A program made the translations under genes and the position numbers. From positions 124,001 through 188,000 of the forward strand of contig CAYRNF010000002.1 in assembly GCA_964425695.1 (NCBI GenBank): a stretch of 64,000 bases of DNA, written 5' to 3'. This DNA comes from JAKPBU01 sp964425695. Its GTDB lineage: Bacteria; Pseudomonadota; Gammaproteobacteria; Xanthomonadales; Xanthomonadaceae. Positions 43,010 to 52,153 of this stretch are shown piece by piece. The notes beneath the pieces were generated by a model. That model searched no databases. It saw only the letters and a program-made list of their open reading frames with translations, and was not told where the DNA came from. Position 1 is the first letter of the stretch. The number at the start of each line of letters is the position of its first letter.

Positions 43010-44707
43010 TCAGGCGACGATTTCCAGGCGCGGGACCTCGGCCTTGGGCAGCAGCCGGCCGGTGAAGCGCGGATCCTTGTAGTACTTGATTTTCTCGCAC
43101 TTCACCGGATGCGGGATGCCTTCGTAGAAAAACACCTCCGTATCGAAGCCCATCGCCTTGAGCTCCTGCGGCAGCATCAGCGCGCGGCGTTCCTCGTTCT
43201 CGCTGAGCGTGTAGCTGCCGTGCTGGCCGTACGACCGGCTGCGGTTCTTCTTGCGGACGGTGGTGTAGCCGAGCATCTCCGAGTAGTCGTTCGCGTCCTG
43301 CTGCTCGCGCGGGGCGTACACGATCTGCAGGGCATGGTTGGTGATCATGGTGCGCGACACGTCCTTGCCGTAGACCGCGTCGAGCTGCGCCATCGACTGG
43401 ATGATCGGCAGCAGCCGCAGGTTGTAGCCGGCCATGTACGCGATCGCCGTGGAGATGATCTCCACCTTGCCGATGCTGGTGAACTCGTCCATCAACAGCA
43501 GGCACTGGTGCTTCAGGCTCGGGTCGTTCTGCGGCAATTCCCGGGTGTTCTGGTTGATGAGCTGGCTGAAGAAGAGGTTCACGATCAGCCGGCTTTCGGC
43601 CAGCTTGTTGGGCTGGATGCCGATGTAGATCGTCATCCGCTTGCGGCGCACGTCGGTCAGCAGGAAATCGTCGCCGCTGGTGGCTGCGTCCAGTACCGGG
43701 TTGATCCAGGCGTTCAGCGGCTCCTTGAACGTGCCCATGATGGAAGCGAACGTTTCATCGGCCTGCGACAGCATGTTCGCGAAGGCCGTGCGCGCATTGG
43801 CACTGAGGAACGTGCGCGAGGAAAGCGTCTTGAGGAACGGCTTCAGTTCCGATCCGTCTCCCGAGGCGAGCCGGTAGATCGCACCCAGGGTCGGATAACG
43901 CGAGAACGGATAACCCAGCGCCTTCTCTTCGTCCAGGTTCTCGAACAGATACAGCGCGAACGCCATGAAGGCGTTGCGTGCCTGGCTCACCCAGAATTTC
44001 TGGTCGTCGGCGCCATCCGGATACAGCATGGCGGCGATGCTCGCCAGATCCGATACGCGGAACGCGGGATCGGCCGACACGTAGGTGAGCGGATTCCAGC
44101 GGTGCGTTCGCCGGTCCTCGGCGAAGGGATTGAACAGGTAGATCGCCTGTCCCTGCGAGGCGCGCCAGCCGCTGGTCAGGTCGAAGTTCTCCTGCTTGAT
44201 GTCCAGCACCACCATGGATTCCTGGTACTCGAGCAGGTTGGGGATGACCACCCCGACGCCCTTGCCCGACCGGGTCGGCGCGGCGAGGATCACGAACTGC
44301 TGCCCCGGCAGGCGGATCAGCTTGCCCCCGATCTTGCCGACCACGATGCCATCCGGATGCGGCTTCAGCATGTCCTTCCGCGCAAGGTCCGCGGCGCTGG
44401 CGAAGCGCGCGTCGCCGTGCAGGGCCTTGGGCCCCGAGCGCAGCATCAGCACGGCCAGAGGCAGCCAGGCCAGCAGCGGCAACCCGAAGCCGGCGATCGT
44501 CGCCAGCTTGATGCGCATCGCGTGCGGCTGTACCTGCGGCAGGTCCAGGACGCGGTAGTAGCTCCACCAGGTCTCGTACCAGGGTGTGGGCGCTGCGACC
44601 TTGAGCAGCATCGGGACCAGGATTCCGGCCAGGTAAAGCCCGGCAACGGCCGCCAGCGCCAGCGAGGCCAGCAGTACTCCGAGCTTGAGGAAACGGGAAT
44701 TGCCCAC
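43010..44707 (-). CDS. virD4: VirD4, X-T4SS coupling protein
   Basis: VirD4 selects effectors by binding their XVIPCD and passes them to the channel. The protein has two N-terminal membrane helices (LGVLLASLALAAVAGLYLAG; TIAGFGLPLLAWLPLAVLML), Walker A (APTRSGKGVG), and Walker B (LLLMDEFTSIG). Length is 565 from GTG 44707 with AGGA upstream; an ATG at 44770 would add 21 residues. It is divergent from virB1, unlike in Xanthomonas citri where it heads the cluster (from memory). Confidence 0.93.
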   Translation of the reverse strand: MGNSRFLKLGVLLASLALAAVAGLYLAGILVPMLLKVAAPTPWYETWWSYYRVLDLPQVQPHAMRIKLATIAGFGLPLLAWLPLAVLMLRSGPKALHGDARFASAADLARKDMLKPHPDGIVVGKIGGKLIRLPGQQFVILAAPTRSGKGVGVVIPNLLEYQESMVVLDIKQENFDLTSGWRASQGQAIYLFNPFAEDRRTHRWNPLTYVSADPAFRVSDLASIAAMLYPDGADDQKFWVSQARNAFMAFALYLFENLDEEKALGYPFSRYPTLGAIYRLASGDGSELKPFLKTLSSRTFLSANARTAFANMLSQADETFASIMGTFKEPLNAWINPVLDAATSGDDFLLTDVRRKRMTIYIGIQPNKLAESRLIVNLFFSQLINQNTRELPQNDPSLKHQCLLLMDEFTSIGKVEIISTAIAYMAGYNLRLLPIIQSMAQLDAVYGKDVSRTMITNHALQIVYAPREQQDANDYSEMLGYTTVRKKNRSRSYGQHGSYTLSENEERRALMLPQELKAMGFDTEVFFYEGIPHPVKCEKIKYYKDPRFTGRLLPKAEVPRLEIVA

Positions 44708-44830
44708 TGCGCGCGTCCTGCGTGAAGTCCATCCGTGACGGAGACGGCTCGCGCCTCCGGCGGCGATCATGTCAGGCGCGCATCGTGATCGGCAAGCCGC
44801 GGCGCCGGGCCATCGGCTCGCAGGCGGTTG

Positions 44831-44860
44831 TTGACACCGCCGCCGGGCGCATGGACTAAT
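44831..44860 (+). promoter_or_regulatory. Putative sigma-70 promoter of the virB operon
   Basis: TTGACA at 44831-44836 and ACTAAT at 44855-44860, spaced by 18 bases, lie about 60 bases before the virB1 start. The region between virD4 and virB1 should also hold the virD4 promoter. The match is good for -35 and moderate for -10. Confidence 0.5.
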
Positions 44861-44917
44861 AGCGCCGCAGCCACGGAGCCGGCTGCCCAGGGGCGCAAGA
44901 TCAGGGAGGACAGGGAC

Positions 44918-45769
44918 GTGTTACCCGGCATGGAGCTGATGAGTTGCCCGGACCTGGCCGTGCCCAGGGACGTGATGCACCACGTGGTGCGCGTCGAATC
45001 CTCTTACAACCCCTACGCCATCGGCGTGGTCGGCGGCCGTCTCGTGCGCCAGCCGCGGAACCTGGCCGAAGCCGTTTCCACCGCGCGCATGCTCGAGCAG
45101 CGCGGCTACAACTTCTCCCTCGGCCTGGCCCAGGTCAACCGCTACAACCTGGCCAAGTACGGCCTGACCAGCTACGAACGCGCCTTCCAGCCCTGCGCCA
45201 ACCTGGTCGCAGGCTCCAGGATCCTGCGCGAGTGCTACGGCCGCTCAGGCAACGACTGGGGAAAGTCCTTCAGCTGCTACTATTCCGGCGACTTCAAGAC
45301 CGGCTTTCGGCACGGGTATGTGCAGAAGGTATTCGCGTCGATGCGGCGTGGTGGGGGTGCGCCCGCAGGAGCGAGCGTAGCGATCGCGGTTGTTGATCGC
45401 AGTGACAAACGCAGGGCCGCTAACCGGAACGAGTCGCCGGAATGGCAGGCCCCGGATGAAGTCGCCGGCCTGGTGCAGCGCAGAAGTGGCCCTGCCACCC
45501 CGGGCGCTGGCCCGTATGGGGCTGCGACTGCCCCTGCAGTCCCGGAAGCGCTCGCAGTGGGCGCGCCCAGCGCCGGAACGACCTCCGTCGCGCCTGGAAT
45601 GAGCGCGCTGGATTCCGTACACCTTTCGTTCCCTGCGCCTCTTGCACCTGCACAAACGGTGGCTGGCCCGCCTGTCGTTGTTGCCGCCAGCCGCTTGGGT
45701 GCGCCCAACGTTGCCGCGCAGGCTGTTCGCCCCGCGTCCGGTGGATCGGATGGCGCGCTCGTCTTCTAG
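44918..45769 (+). CDS. virB1: VirB1, lytic transglycosylase of the T4SS
   Basis: VirB1 cuts peptidoglycan locally so that the channel can assemble. The SLT core is in residues 20-150: catalytic Glu in VVRVESSYNPYAIG, then FSLGLAQVNRYNLAKYGL and CYYSGDF. The last 110 residues are low-complexity Ala/Pro-rich. GTG at 44918 has AGGGAGGA upstream. No clear signal peptide is seen at this start. It opens the virB1-B11 run. Confidence 0.88.
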   Translation: MLPGMELMSCPDLAVPRDVMHHVVRVESSYNPYAIGVVGGRLVRQPRNLAEAVSTARMLEQRGYNFSLGLAQVNRYNLAKYGLTSYERAFQPCANLVAGSRILRECYGRSGNDWGKSFSCYYSGDFKTGFRHGYVQKVFASMRRGGGAPAGASVAIAVVDRSDKRRAANRNESPEWQAPDEVAGLVQRRSGPATPGAGPYGAATAPAVPEALAVGAPSAGTTSVAPGMSALDSVHLSFPAPLAPAQTVAGPPVVVAASRLGAPNVAAQAVRPASGGSDGALVF

Positions 45770-45833
45770 CTTCTCGCGCGTCCCGGAATGGACGCGCTTG
45801 CTGCATCCCACTGCCCATGAAAAGGAGATCAAA

Positions 45834-46238
45834 ATGAAACACGTCGACCTGTTGGCTGTCGCGAAGGACACGAAGAAGCTGATCAAGCCCCTGCGTAGCG
45901 CCGCATTCCTGGTGGCTTTTCTGGCGCTACCCGAACTGGTGTTCGCGACGCCCCCGGATGGAGGTGGCGACGGCGAATTCGAGGGGCAGGCATGCGACTT
46001 CCTCAACAACATTACTGACCTGCTCGGAATTGCTTCGATCGCGGTAGTCACGATCGCCATCGTGTTCGCGGGCTACCAGATCGCCTTCGCCCACAAGCGC
46101 ATCTCGGATGTTGCTCCCATTCTGATCGGCGGCCTGCTGATCGGTGCTGCGGGCCAGTTGGCGACGTGGATTCTGGGCGACGAGTACGCCGACTGTTCGG
46201 CTGCGATCGTCCAACCGATGCTCTATTACTACACCTGA
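45834..46238 (+). CDS. virB2: VirB2, major pilin
   Basis: This 134-residue protein has a signal region (FLVAFLALPELVFATPP) and two membrane helices (GIASIAVVTIAIVFAGYQIA; APILIGGLLIGAAGQLATWI), the standard pilin layout. AAAGGAG precedes the ATG. Two cysteines (in QACDFLNN and ADCSAA) could form a disulfide. The stop overlaps the virB3 start (TGATG). Confidence 0.9.
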   Translation: MKHVDLLAVAKDTKKLIKPLRSAAFLVAFLALPELVFATPPDGGGDGEFEGQACDFLNNITDLLGIASIAVVTIAIVFAGYQIAFAHKRISDVAPILIGGLLIGAAGQLATWILGDEYADCSAAIVQPMLYYYT

Positions 46239-46567
46239 TGCAGCGCAACGTGCTCTTCCGCGGCTGCACCCGCCCACCGATGTTTCTGGGCGTGCCTTAC
46301 GTGCCCTTCTTCATCGGTGCGGGCGGGTGCCTGTTGCTGGCCATGTACACCGACCTCCGCTTCCTCGTGTTGATTCCGGTCGTGATCTTCTTCATGCGAC
46401 AGCTTGCCCGGCGCGATGAGATGGTGTTCCGCCTGCTCGGCCTGCGCCTGCAGCTGCGGACCCGCATGCGTAACGTCCGGGAGCATGACGGCTACTGGGT
46501 GTGTTCGCCCAATCTCTACCGGGAAAAGTCGCCGCCGAGCCAGAAGGCGCGTCGGCGCGGTGGATGA
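46238..46567 (+). CDS. virB3: VirB3, inner-membrane T4SS component
   Basis: VirB3 is a small protein that works with VirB4. This 109-residue product has the family start (RNVLFRGCTRPPMFLGVPYV) and one or two membrane helices (FIGAGGCLLLAMYTDLRFLV). Start on the virB2 stop. It precedes virB4 by three bases. Confidence 0.88.
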   Translation: MQRNVLFRGCTRPPMFLGVPYVPFFIGAGGCLLLAMYTDLRFLVLIPVVIFFMRQLARRDEMVFRLLGLRLQLRTRMRNVREHDGYWVCSPNLYREKSPPSQKARRRGG

Positions 46568-46570
46568 GGC

Positions 46571-49045
46571 ATGTTCAATCCTGAAACAGCCATTAGCGAG
46601 TTCGTTCCGCTGTCGAGCCATGTCGCTCCGTCGGTGGTGAAAACCACCGAGGGCGACTTCCTGCTGACGTGGCGCCTGGGCGGCCTGCCCTTCGTGGGTC
46701 GCGAGGAGTGGGAGATCGAGCACCGCCACAACGTCTTCAACAGGATGCTGCAGACCCTGCGGGCACCGGACTACGTCAACGTGGCGTTCTGGGTGCACGA
46801 CGTCCGTCGACGGCGGTCGATCAAGTCCAACGACCGTTTCTCGCAGTCGTTCAACCAGCAGCTGTCCGACGCCTACTACCAGGCACTGTCGTCTCAGAAG
46901 CTCATGGCCAATGAGCTCTACCTGACCATGTTGTACCGCCCCATCGTTGGCGGGGGTAAGCGTTTCGTCGAAAAGTCCGCTGACACCTCGCGGCTGCAGG
47001 CGGAGCAGGACCAGGCGGTCGCCAAGCTGATGGAGCTGGCCGGCAACGTCGAAGCTGCCCTCAAGGACTATTCGCCCTACCGACTGGGCATGTACGAGGC
47101 GCCGAACGGGCTCGTCTTCTCTGAAACGCTGGAGTTCTTCGGGTACCTCCTGAACCGAATTGATGAGCCCGTGCCGGTGTTGCAAGCCCCGGTCGCCAAC
47201 TACCTGCCGGTCAGCCGCCACATGTTCTCCGTCAAGACCGGCGATTACGTGGTCAGCACGCCCGCAGGCGAGAAGCACTTTGGCGCCATCCTCAATATCA
47301 AGGAGTACGCGGAAGGCACCTATCCGGGGATCCTCAATGGGCTGAAGTACCTGGATTTCGAGTATGTGATCACCCATTCGTTCAGCCCGGTAGGGCGACA
47401 CGACGCGCTGAAGACGTTGGATCGCACCAAGGGCATGATGATCTCGTCCGGCGACAAGGCGGTAAGCCAGATCATCGAGCTCGATCACGCCATGGACCAG
47501 CTTGCGTCGGGCAACTTCGTCCTGGGCGAGTATCACTTCATCATCGCCATCTACGCCCCCTCGCAGGAGCAGCTCGCGCGTCAGCTGGCATCCACGCGAG
47601 CCGAACTGTCGAACGCGGGCTTTGTCAGCGCCAAGGAAGATTGGGCGATTGCCGCTTCTTACTACTCGCAGATTCCCGGCAACTGGAAGTACCGCACGCG
47701 GCTGGCCAATGTCAGTTCCTTGAACTTCCTCGGTCTCTCCCCACTGCACAACTTCAGCGCGGGCAAGAAGGACAACAATCCCTGGGGCGAAGCGGTGACG
47801 ACGCTGCAGACCACCAACGGCCAGCCCTATTACTTCAACTTCCATGCCACCCATCCGGCGGAGAAGTCGCTGGGCGAGAAGGCGATCGGCAACACGATGG
47901 TCATCGGCAAGTCCGGCACGGGCAAAACCGCGCTCATCAACTTCCTGCTGAGCCAGGTGCAGAAACTCGATCCCGAGCCGACCATCTTCTTCTTCGACAA
48001 GGATCGTGGCGCGGAGATCTTCGTGCGCGCCTGCGGTGGCAACTATCTGGCCCTCGAGAACGGAAGTCCGACCGGATTCAATCCGTTCCAGTGCGAACGC
48101 ACGGAAGCGAACATCCAGTTCCTCGCCGATCTGGTCAAGGTGCTGGCAGGCAAGCGCGACTACTCGGCGCGCGAGGAAGAGGACATCTTCCGCGCGGTGG
48201 AGTCGATGCTAGATACGCCGCTGTACCTGCGCAGCATGACCAACTTCCAGAAGAGCCTTCCCAATATGGGCGACGACGGTCTGTATGCGCGGATGCGCAA
48301 GTGGACCGCGGGCAACTCCCACGGCTGGGTGTTCGATAACCCAACCGATAACATCGACCTGCGCAAGGCCAACATCATCGGGTTCGACTACACCGACATC
48401 ATCGACAACCCGGAAGTGCGCGTTCCCGTCATCAATTACCTCTTGCACAGGCTGGAGGAGCTGATCGACGGACGCCGCCTGATCTACGTCATGGACGAGT
48501 TCTGGAAGATCCTGGACGGGGAGGGCGGCCTGAAGGAGTTCGCCAAGAACAAGCAGAAGACGATCCGAAAGCAGAACGGACTGGGCATCTTCGCCACGCA
48601 GAGCCCGGAAGACGCGCTCAAGAGCGATATCTCGGCCGCGCTGGTCGAGCAGACGGCCACCATGATCCTGCTGCCCAATCCGAACGCGAATCGCGTGGAC
48701 TATATCGAAGGTCTCAAGCTGACGGAGGCAGAGTTCGAAGTGATCCGTAGCCTGGACGAGCGCTCACGCTGCTTCCTGATCAAGCAGGGCCATGGGTCGG
48801 TGGTTTGCCAGCTGAACCTCCGCGGGATGGACGATGCGCTTGCGGTGATCTCGGCGTCGACGGACAACATCGACGTCCTGCACCGTGTCCTTGAGCGCAA
48901 GGCAAGGTTTTTGCACAAAGCGCCGGAAGACCTGCAGCCCGACGAGTGGCTGCAGGACTTTTACGAGAGTCGCAAGGGGTCGGGGAGGGGCGAGAAGAAA
49001 GACGGTACGACGTCGAGCTCCGCTCGCTCCCGAGCCAACGCATGA
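46571..49045 (+). CDS. virB4: VirB4, T4SS ATPase
   Basis: VirB4 powers pilus assembly and substrate transfer. The 824-residue protein has the CagE/VirB4 N-terminal part (GDFLLTWRLGGLPFVGREEW), Walker A at about 450 (IGKSGTGKTALI) and Walker B (RLIYVMDEFWKIL). Length is normal. It follows virB3 closely. The last 25 residues are Ser/Arg-rich and variable. Confidence 0.95.
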   Translation: MFNPETAISEFVPLSSHVAPSVVKTTEGDFLLTWRLGGLPFVGREEWEIEHRHNVFNRMLQTLRAPDYVNVAFWVHDVRRRRSIKSNDRFSQSFNQQLSDAYYQALSSQKLMANELYLTMLYRPIVGGGKRFVEKSADTSRLQAEQDQAVAKLMELAGNVEAALKDYSPYRLGMYEAPNGLVFSETLEFFGYLLNRIDEPVPVLQAPVANYLPVSRHMFSVKTGDYVVSTPAGEKHFGAILNIKEYAEGTYPGILNGLKYLDFEYVITHSFSPVGRHDALKTLDRTKGMMISSGDKAVSQIIELDHAMDQLASGNFVLGEYHFIIAIYAPSQEQLARQLASTRAELSNAGFVSAKEDWAIAASYYSQIPGNWKYRTRLANVSSLNFLGLSPLHNFSAGKKDNNPWGEAVTTLQTTNGQPYYFNFHATHPAEKSLGEKAIGNTMVIGKSGTGKTALINFLLSQVQKLDPEPTIFFFDKDRGAEIFVRACGGNYLALENGSPTGFNPFQCERTEANIQFLADLVKVLAGKRDYSAREEEDIFRAVESMLDTPLYLRSMTNFQKSLPNMGDDGLYARMRKWTAGNSHGWVFDNPTDNIDLRKANIIGFDYTDIIDNPEVRVPVINYLLHRLEELIDGRRLIYVMDEFWKILDGEGGLKEFAKNKQKTIRKQNGLGIFATQSPEDALKSDISAALVEQTATMILLPNPNANRVDYIEGLKLTEAEFEVIRSLDERSRCFLIKQGHGSVVCQLNLRGMDDALAVISASTDNIDVLHRVLERKARFLHKAPEDLQPDEWLQDFYESRKGSGRGEKKDGTTSSSARSRANA

Positions 49046-49079
49046 TCTATGCCGCAGTTAGAGCCATCGAGGTGACGCT

Positions 49080-49937
49080 ATGAAGACTTCCCGGCATCGT
49101 AGTTCCCGCGGGCGCCGCTCCTTCGGGCAGCATGTGCAGGCCACATTCGGCCGCTTGGAGCCGTCGAGGTTGCGTCGACGCACCCTGGCCGCTCTTGGCA
49201 TCGCGACTTTGCTCATGACAAGTGCGGCAAGTGCGGACTGGCGGGTGTACGACGACAACGTCGAACGCGTGCTGCAGGACATTCGCGACAACTACATCCA
49301 GAGAGATGGCGGCTCTGTCACCACGCACCTGAAGAATCTTAACGAAAAGCTGAAGGTCGACCAGAGCGCCAATGGCCAAACTCCGGAGATGATCCCTGAG
49401 CCGACGGGCGACGAGAAGCTGGATCAGCAGAATCCGACCACGGCATCCGGGGTGGATATGGCCGGCCGTTGTCCTGGAGGGTTGACAACGGCGGGAATAG
49501 CCGCAGAGCAGAACAAGATATGCCAGGAAATGGTCAAGAGCGAGCTGGCGATGTACCGCTTCTCGATGCGGATGTTCGAGCGCGCGAAGGAGAACTACGA
49601 CCGCCTGAAGGAGATCGAGGACCAACGGCGCGGCATCGGCGAGAACGATTACGCGGACCTACAGGACAACAGCAACAAGCTGTTGGCCTTGACCGCACTG
49701 ATGGACAACGACCGCGATCGTTATCGCACCTATATGAGCGCCTACGAGGCGCGTATCGAGCACCTGCAAAAAGCTAGCGATCTATTGAGCAGGAAGGCGA
49801 TCAACGGCGACAGCGGGGGCGGCGGTCTGTTGCCTACGCTGGTGGGCGCCGGTGCACTCGCCGTGGCGCTGCGGACCGCCGCGAAGACCGACGAGCGTAA
49901 TTGCACCGCCCGGATGCGTGACGCGGGCGTGTGTTAG
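49080..49937 (+). CDS. virB5: VirB5-type minor pilin
   Basis: This 285-residue protein has a long basic N-terminus, then a signal-like helix (TLAALGIATLLMTSAASADW). A charged helical middle (SMRMFERAKENYDRLKEIED) and a C-terminal hydrophobic helix (LLPTLVGAGALAVALRTAA) follow. VirB5 sits at the pilus tip in other systems. The name rests on position between virB4 and virB6 and on the helical VirB5-like middle. Confidence 0.75.
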   Translation: MKTSRHRSSRGRRSFGQHVQATFGRLEPSRLRRRTLAALGIATLLMTSAASADWRVYDDNVERVLQDIRDNYIQRDGGSVTTHLKNLNEKLKVDQSANGQTPEMIPEPTGDEKLDQQNPTTASGVDMAGRCPGGLTTAGIAAEQNKICQEMVKSELAMYRFSMRMFERAKENYDRLKEIEDQRRGIGENDYADLQDNSNKLLALTALMDNDRDRYRTYMSAYEARIEHLQKASDLLSRKAINGDSGGGGLLPTLVGAGALAVALRTAAKTDERNCTARMRDAGVC

Positions 49938-50024
49938 CCACTACCAAGTCGCTTCCGACCAACCCAGTTGAGGCGTGACCATGGACTGGTTCGTTCTCTT
50001 TCTGATTCTAGCCAAGGCTTGACC

Positions 50025-51185
50025 ATGGAATTGCTTGCTCCCCTTCTGGATCTGGCCGGTTTGATGCGAGCTAATCTGGCCGACAGCATCGCCCAGTGGT
50101 TTTTCTTCCAGGAGGTGTTCAACTTCCTGGACGGAGAGATCGACACTTTCCGTCATAACGTAATTGGCAACCTGCTTGAACTGGTGTCGGCGATTGCCCT
50201 GATCGTGCTGACCATCTGGATCTTCTTCCAGGGCTTCATGATTGTCAGCGGCCGCTCGCGGGACTCGATGATGGGGCTGGTAGTGAACTCGCTGCGTGCG
50301 ACCTTGATCGTGTTCGCGGCCTCGACCATGGCTTTTGGTGGCACCACGATCTACACCTTCATCTCCGACACCATGCCGAAGGGAATCAACGAGATGGTGA
50401 CCGGCGACTACGAGCAGCCGGCGCGCAACATCGACAATACGCTGACGCAGATGCAGGCGGCAATGGTGGCGATCGATGCCATTCCTGCTTTGGACAACAG
50501 CAGCAACAAGGCCGACAAGGACCGCGCGGTGATGCTGACCGGCTTGGGCGCGGCCGGCCCGGCGGTGGTGGGCGGGGCGTTGATGCTCATGTACAAGGTG
50601 GCCATCGCCATGTTCGTGGCATTCGGGCCCTTGTTCATCCTGTGCTTGTTGTTTGATTTCACCAAGAGCCTGTTCGGCAAGTGGCTGTTCTACGGCATCG
50701 GCACCATGTTCTCCATGGCGGTGCTGAACTTCATGGCCACGGTGGCGATGAAGGCGGTGGCGGCGGTGACCGCGGCGTTCGCGGCGCAGGCGCTGGCGTC
50801 GATGGCGCTGGGCGGGGGTGCGCAGCCGATCAGTTCGATGGCGCTACAGCAGGGCGGGCTGGGGCTGGTGCTCACGGTGTTGTTGGTCACTATTCCACCG
50901 ATGGCGGCGAACTTCTTCGGCGGCACTCTCGGCAACTTCATGCATTATTCGGTGTTTGGCGTCGGGGCTGCGACGGCGCCGAGTGCATATGGGCCGGCCG
51001 GGGCGCCGGTGGCTCAACCAAGGAACACGGGGTCAGAAGGGACGCCACGAGGTAATACTCGAGGAACATTTGACGCAGGCAACTCGCCGAATCCCGGGGT
51101 CCAAGTAACCGGCTCCGGCGCTGGTTCAGCGATCGCCCAAGAAGATCGGATCAAGCAGCGTAGCGAAGCACGACCCGACTCTTGA
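50025..51185 (+). CDS. virB6: VirB6, polytopic inner-membrane channel protein
   Basis: The 386-residue protein has five or more membrane helices (LVSAIALIVLTIWIFFQGF; VAIAMFVAFGPLFILCLLFD; LVLTVLLVTIPPMAANFFGG), typical of the TrbL/VirB6 family. The C-terminal 70 residues are polar and of low complexity. Start at ATG 50025. The 3' end of the gene is duplicated downstream (see 51767). Confidence 0.88.
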   Translation: MELLAPLLDLAGLMRANLADSIAQWFFFQEVFNFLDGEIDTFRHNVIGNLLELVSAIALIVLTIWIFFQGFMIVSGRSRDSMMGLVVNSLRATLIVFAASTMAFGGTTIYTFISDTMPKGINEMVTGDYEQPARNIDNTLTQMQAAMVAIDAIPALDNSSNKADKDRAVMLTGLGAAGPAVVGGALMLMYKVAIAMFVAFGPLFILCLLFDFTKSLFGKWLFYGIGTMFSMAVLNFMATVAMKAVAAVTAAFAAQALASMALGGGAQPISSMALQQGGLGLVLTVLLVTIPPMAANFFGGTLGNFMHYSVFGVGAATAPSAYGPAGAPVAQPRNTGSEGTPRGNTRGTFDAGNSPNPGVQVTGSGAGSAIAQEDRIKQRSEARPDS

Positions 51186-51207
51186 TCAGTTGCAGGGAGA
51201 TATAGCC

Positions 51208-51732
51208 ATGAAGACGAGATTCATTATCGCGCTTTGGATGTTGCTGCTTTCCGGCAACCCGGCAGCGCAGCAGGCGCCACATGTATGCGGCGCCGGCCCC
51301 GGACCCAACGAAGTGATGGCCGGCGTACAGCCGGGGGGGAGCGGGATAGCGCCGACGCCGCTGTGCTACTGGAAGTCCGGTGCACAGCAACCTGCAGCGT
51401 CGCCGGTGAGGTGGGCGAATCGATGGGGAGCGATTGCAGTTGCACAGCAGAATCCTGTGGTTGGCGTTGCGGCTAATGCTAAAAGTAAGCGCGAAGCACA
51501 ACGAACTGCGCTGAATGACTGCCAGAGCCGAGGTGGTGTTGGCTGCCAGCTACAGATTGAATACTTCAATCAATGCGGCGTACTAGTGGTTGCGGGGAGT
51601 CAGTACAACGCAGCACGCGCAGCTACAGTGGAAGAAGCGACAAATATTGGTATGAAGGTTTGTGGGGAAGGAAACGTACTAGGGTGTCGTGTGTACTATT
51701 CCGGCTGCAGCCTACCCGTTCAAGTGCAGTAG
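51208..51732 (+). CDS. DUF4189-type secreted protein within the T4SS cluster
   Basis: This is a 174-residue protein with a signal peptide (FIIALWMLLLSGNPAAQQ). The DUF4189-like part follows: RWGAIAVAQQNPVVGVAANA, SKREAQRTALNDCQSRGG and C-terminal cysteines. It likely acts in the periplasm, with disulfides. DUF4189 genes recur in Xanthomonadales T4SS loci; a protective role against delivered toxins is possible and unproven. AGGGAG lies upstream. Confidence 0.75.
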   Translation: MKTRFIIALWMLLLSGNPAAQQAPHVCGAGPGPNEVMAGVQPGGSGIAPTPLCYWKSGAQQPAASPVRWANRWGAIAVAQQNPVVGVAANAKSKREAQRTALNDCQSRGGVGCQLQIEYFNQCGVLVVAGSQYNAARAATVEEATNIGMKVCGEGNVLGCRVYYSGCSLPVQVQ

Positions 51733-51766
51733 CTGATATGCCGTCTTGCAGGGCGCAGCATGTGCT

Positions 51767-51986
51767 CAAGAAGATCGGATTAAGTAGCATAGAGACTCGA
51801 CCCGACTCGACCCGCCCCGACCCGGCCCCTGACGGGTTGCAGACATATGCCATGAGGACGAAAAGCGTTATCGCACTAGGGGCGTTGCTGCTATCCGGCA
51901 ACGCGGCAGCGCAACAGTCGCGGCATGTGTGCGGCGCCGGCCCTAGCCCCTGCTTCCGGGGAACGCTGCGTGACGCAATTGTGTAG
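51767..51986 (+). pseudogene. Truncated duplicate of the DUF4189 gene and virB6 end
   Basis: The stretch repeats 51138-51307 (end of virB6, ribosome site, signal peptide of the DUF4189 protein) with changes and a GACTCGACCC-type expansion. A short frame at 51852-51986 (44 residues: signal peptide, then HVCGAGPSP) ends early. It is a remnant of a tandem copy. The following 52000-52150 region shows nothing else. Confidence 0.75.
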
Positions 51987-52153
51987 AGATGTGGATAGCC
52001 GGGGTGGGTCAGGTTCCGCGGGACGTAGTGGGCGTGCGGGGATGTCGATCTCTTGACTCACGCTTAACGGCCACGCTATCGTTTGCCACGTAGTAGGCGT
52101 CTAAGGTTGGACGCTTTCAGGGATGTGTCACAGCAGGGGAGCTTAAGGCAGGG

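Noticed and set aside
42962..44725. Very long plus-strand frame opposite virD4
   Set aside because: It mirrors virD4, which has intact Walker motifs; the antisense protein is rich in Arg, His and Gln and has no family features.
46229..47854. Minus-strand frame over virB3 and virB4
   Set aside because: It is antisense to well-recognised T4SS genes and has no start site or motif of its own.
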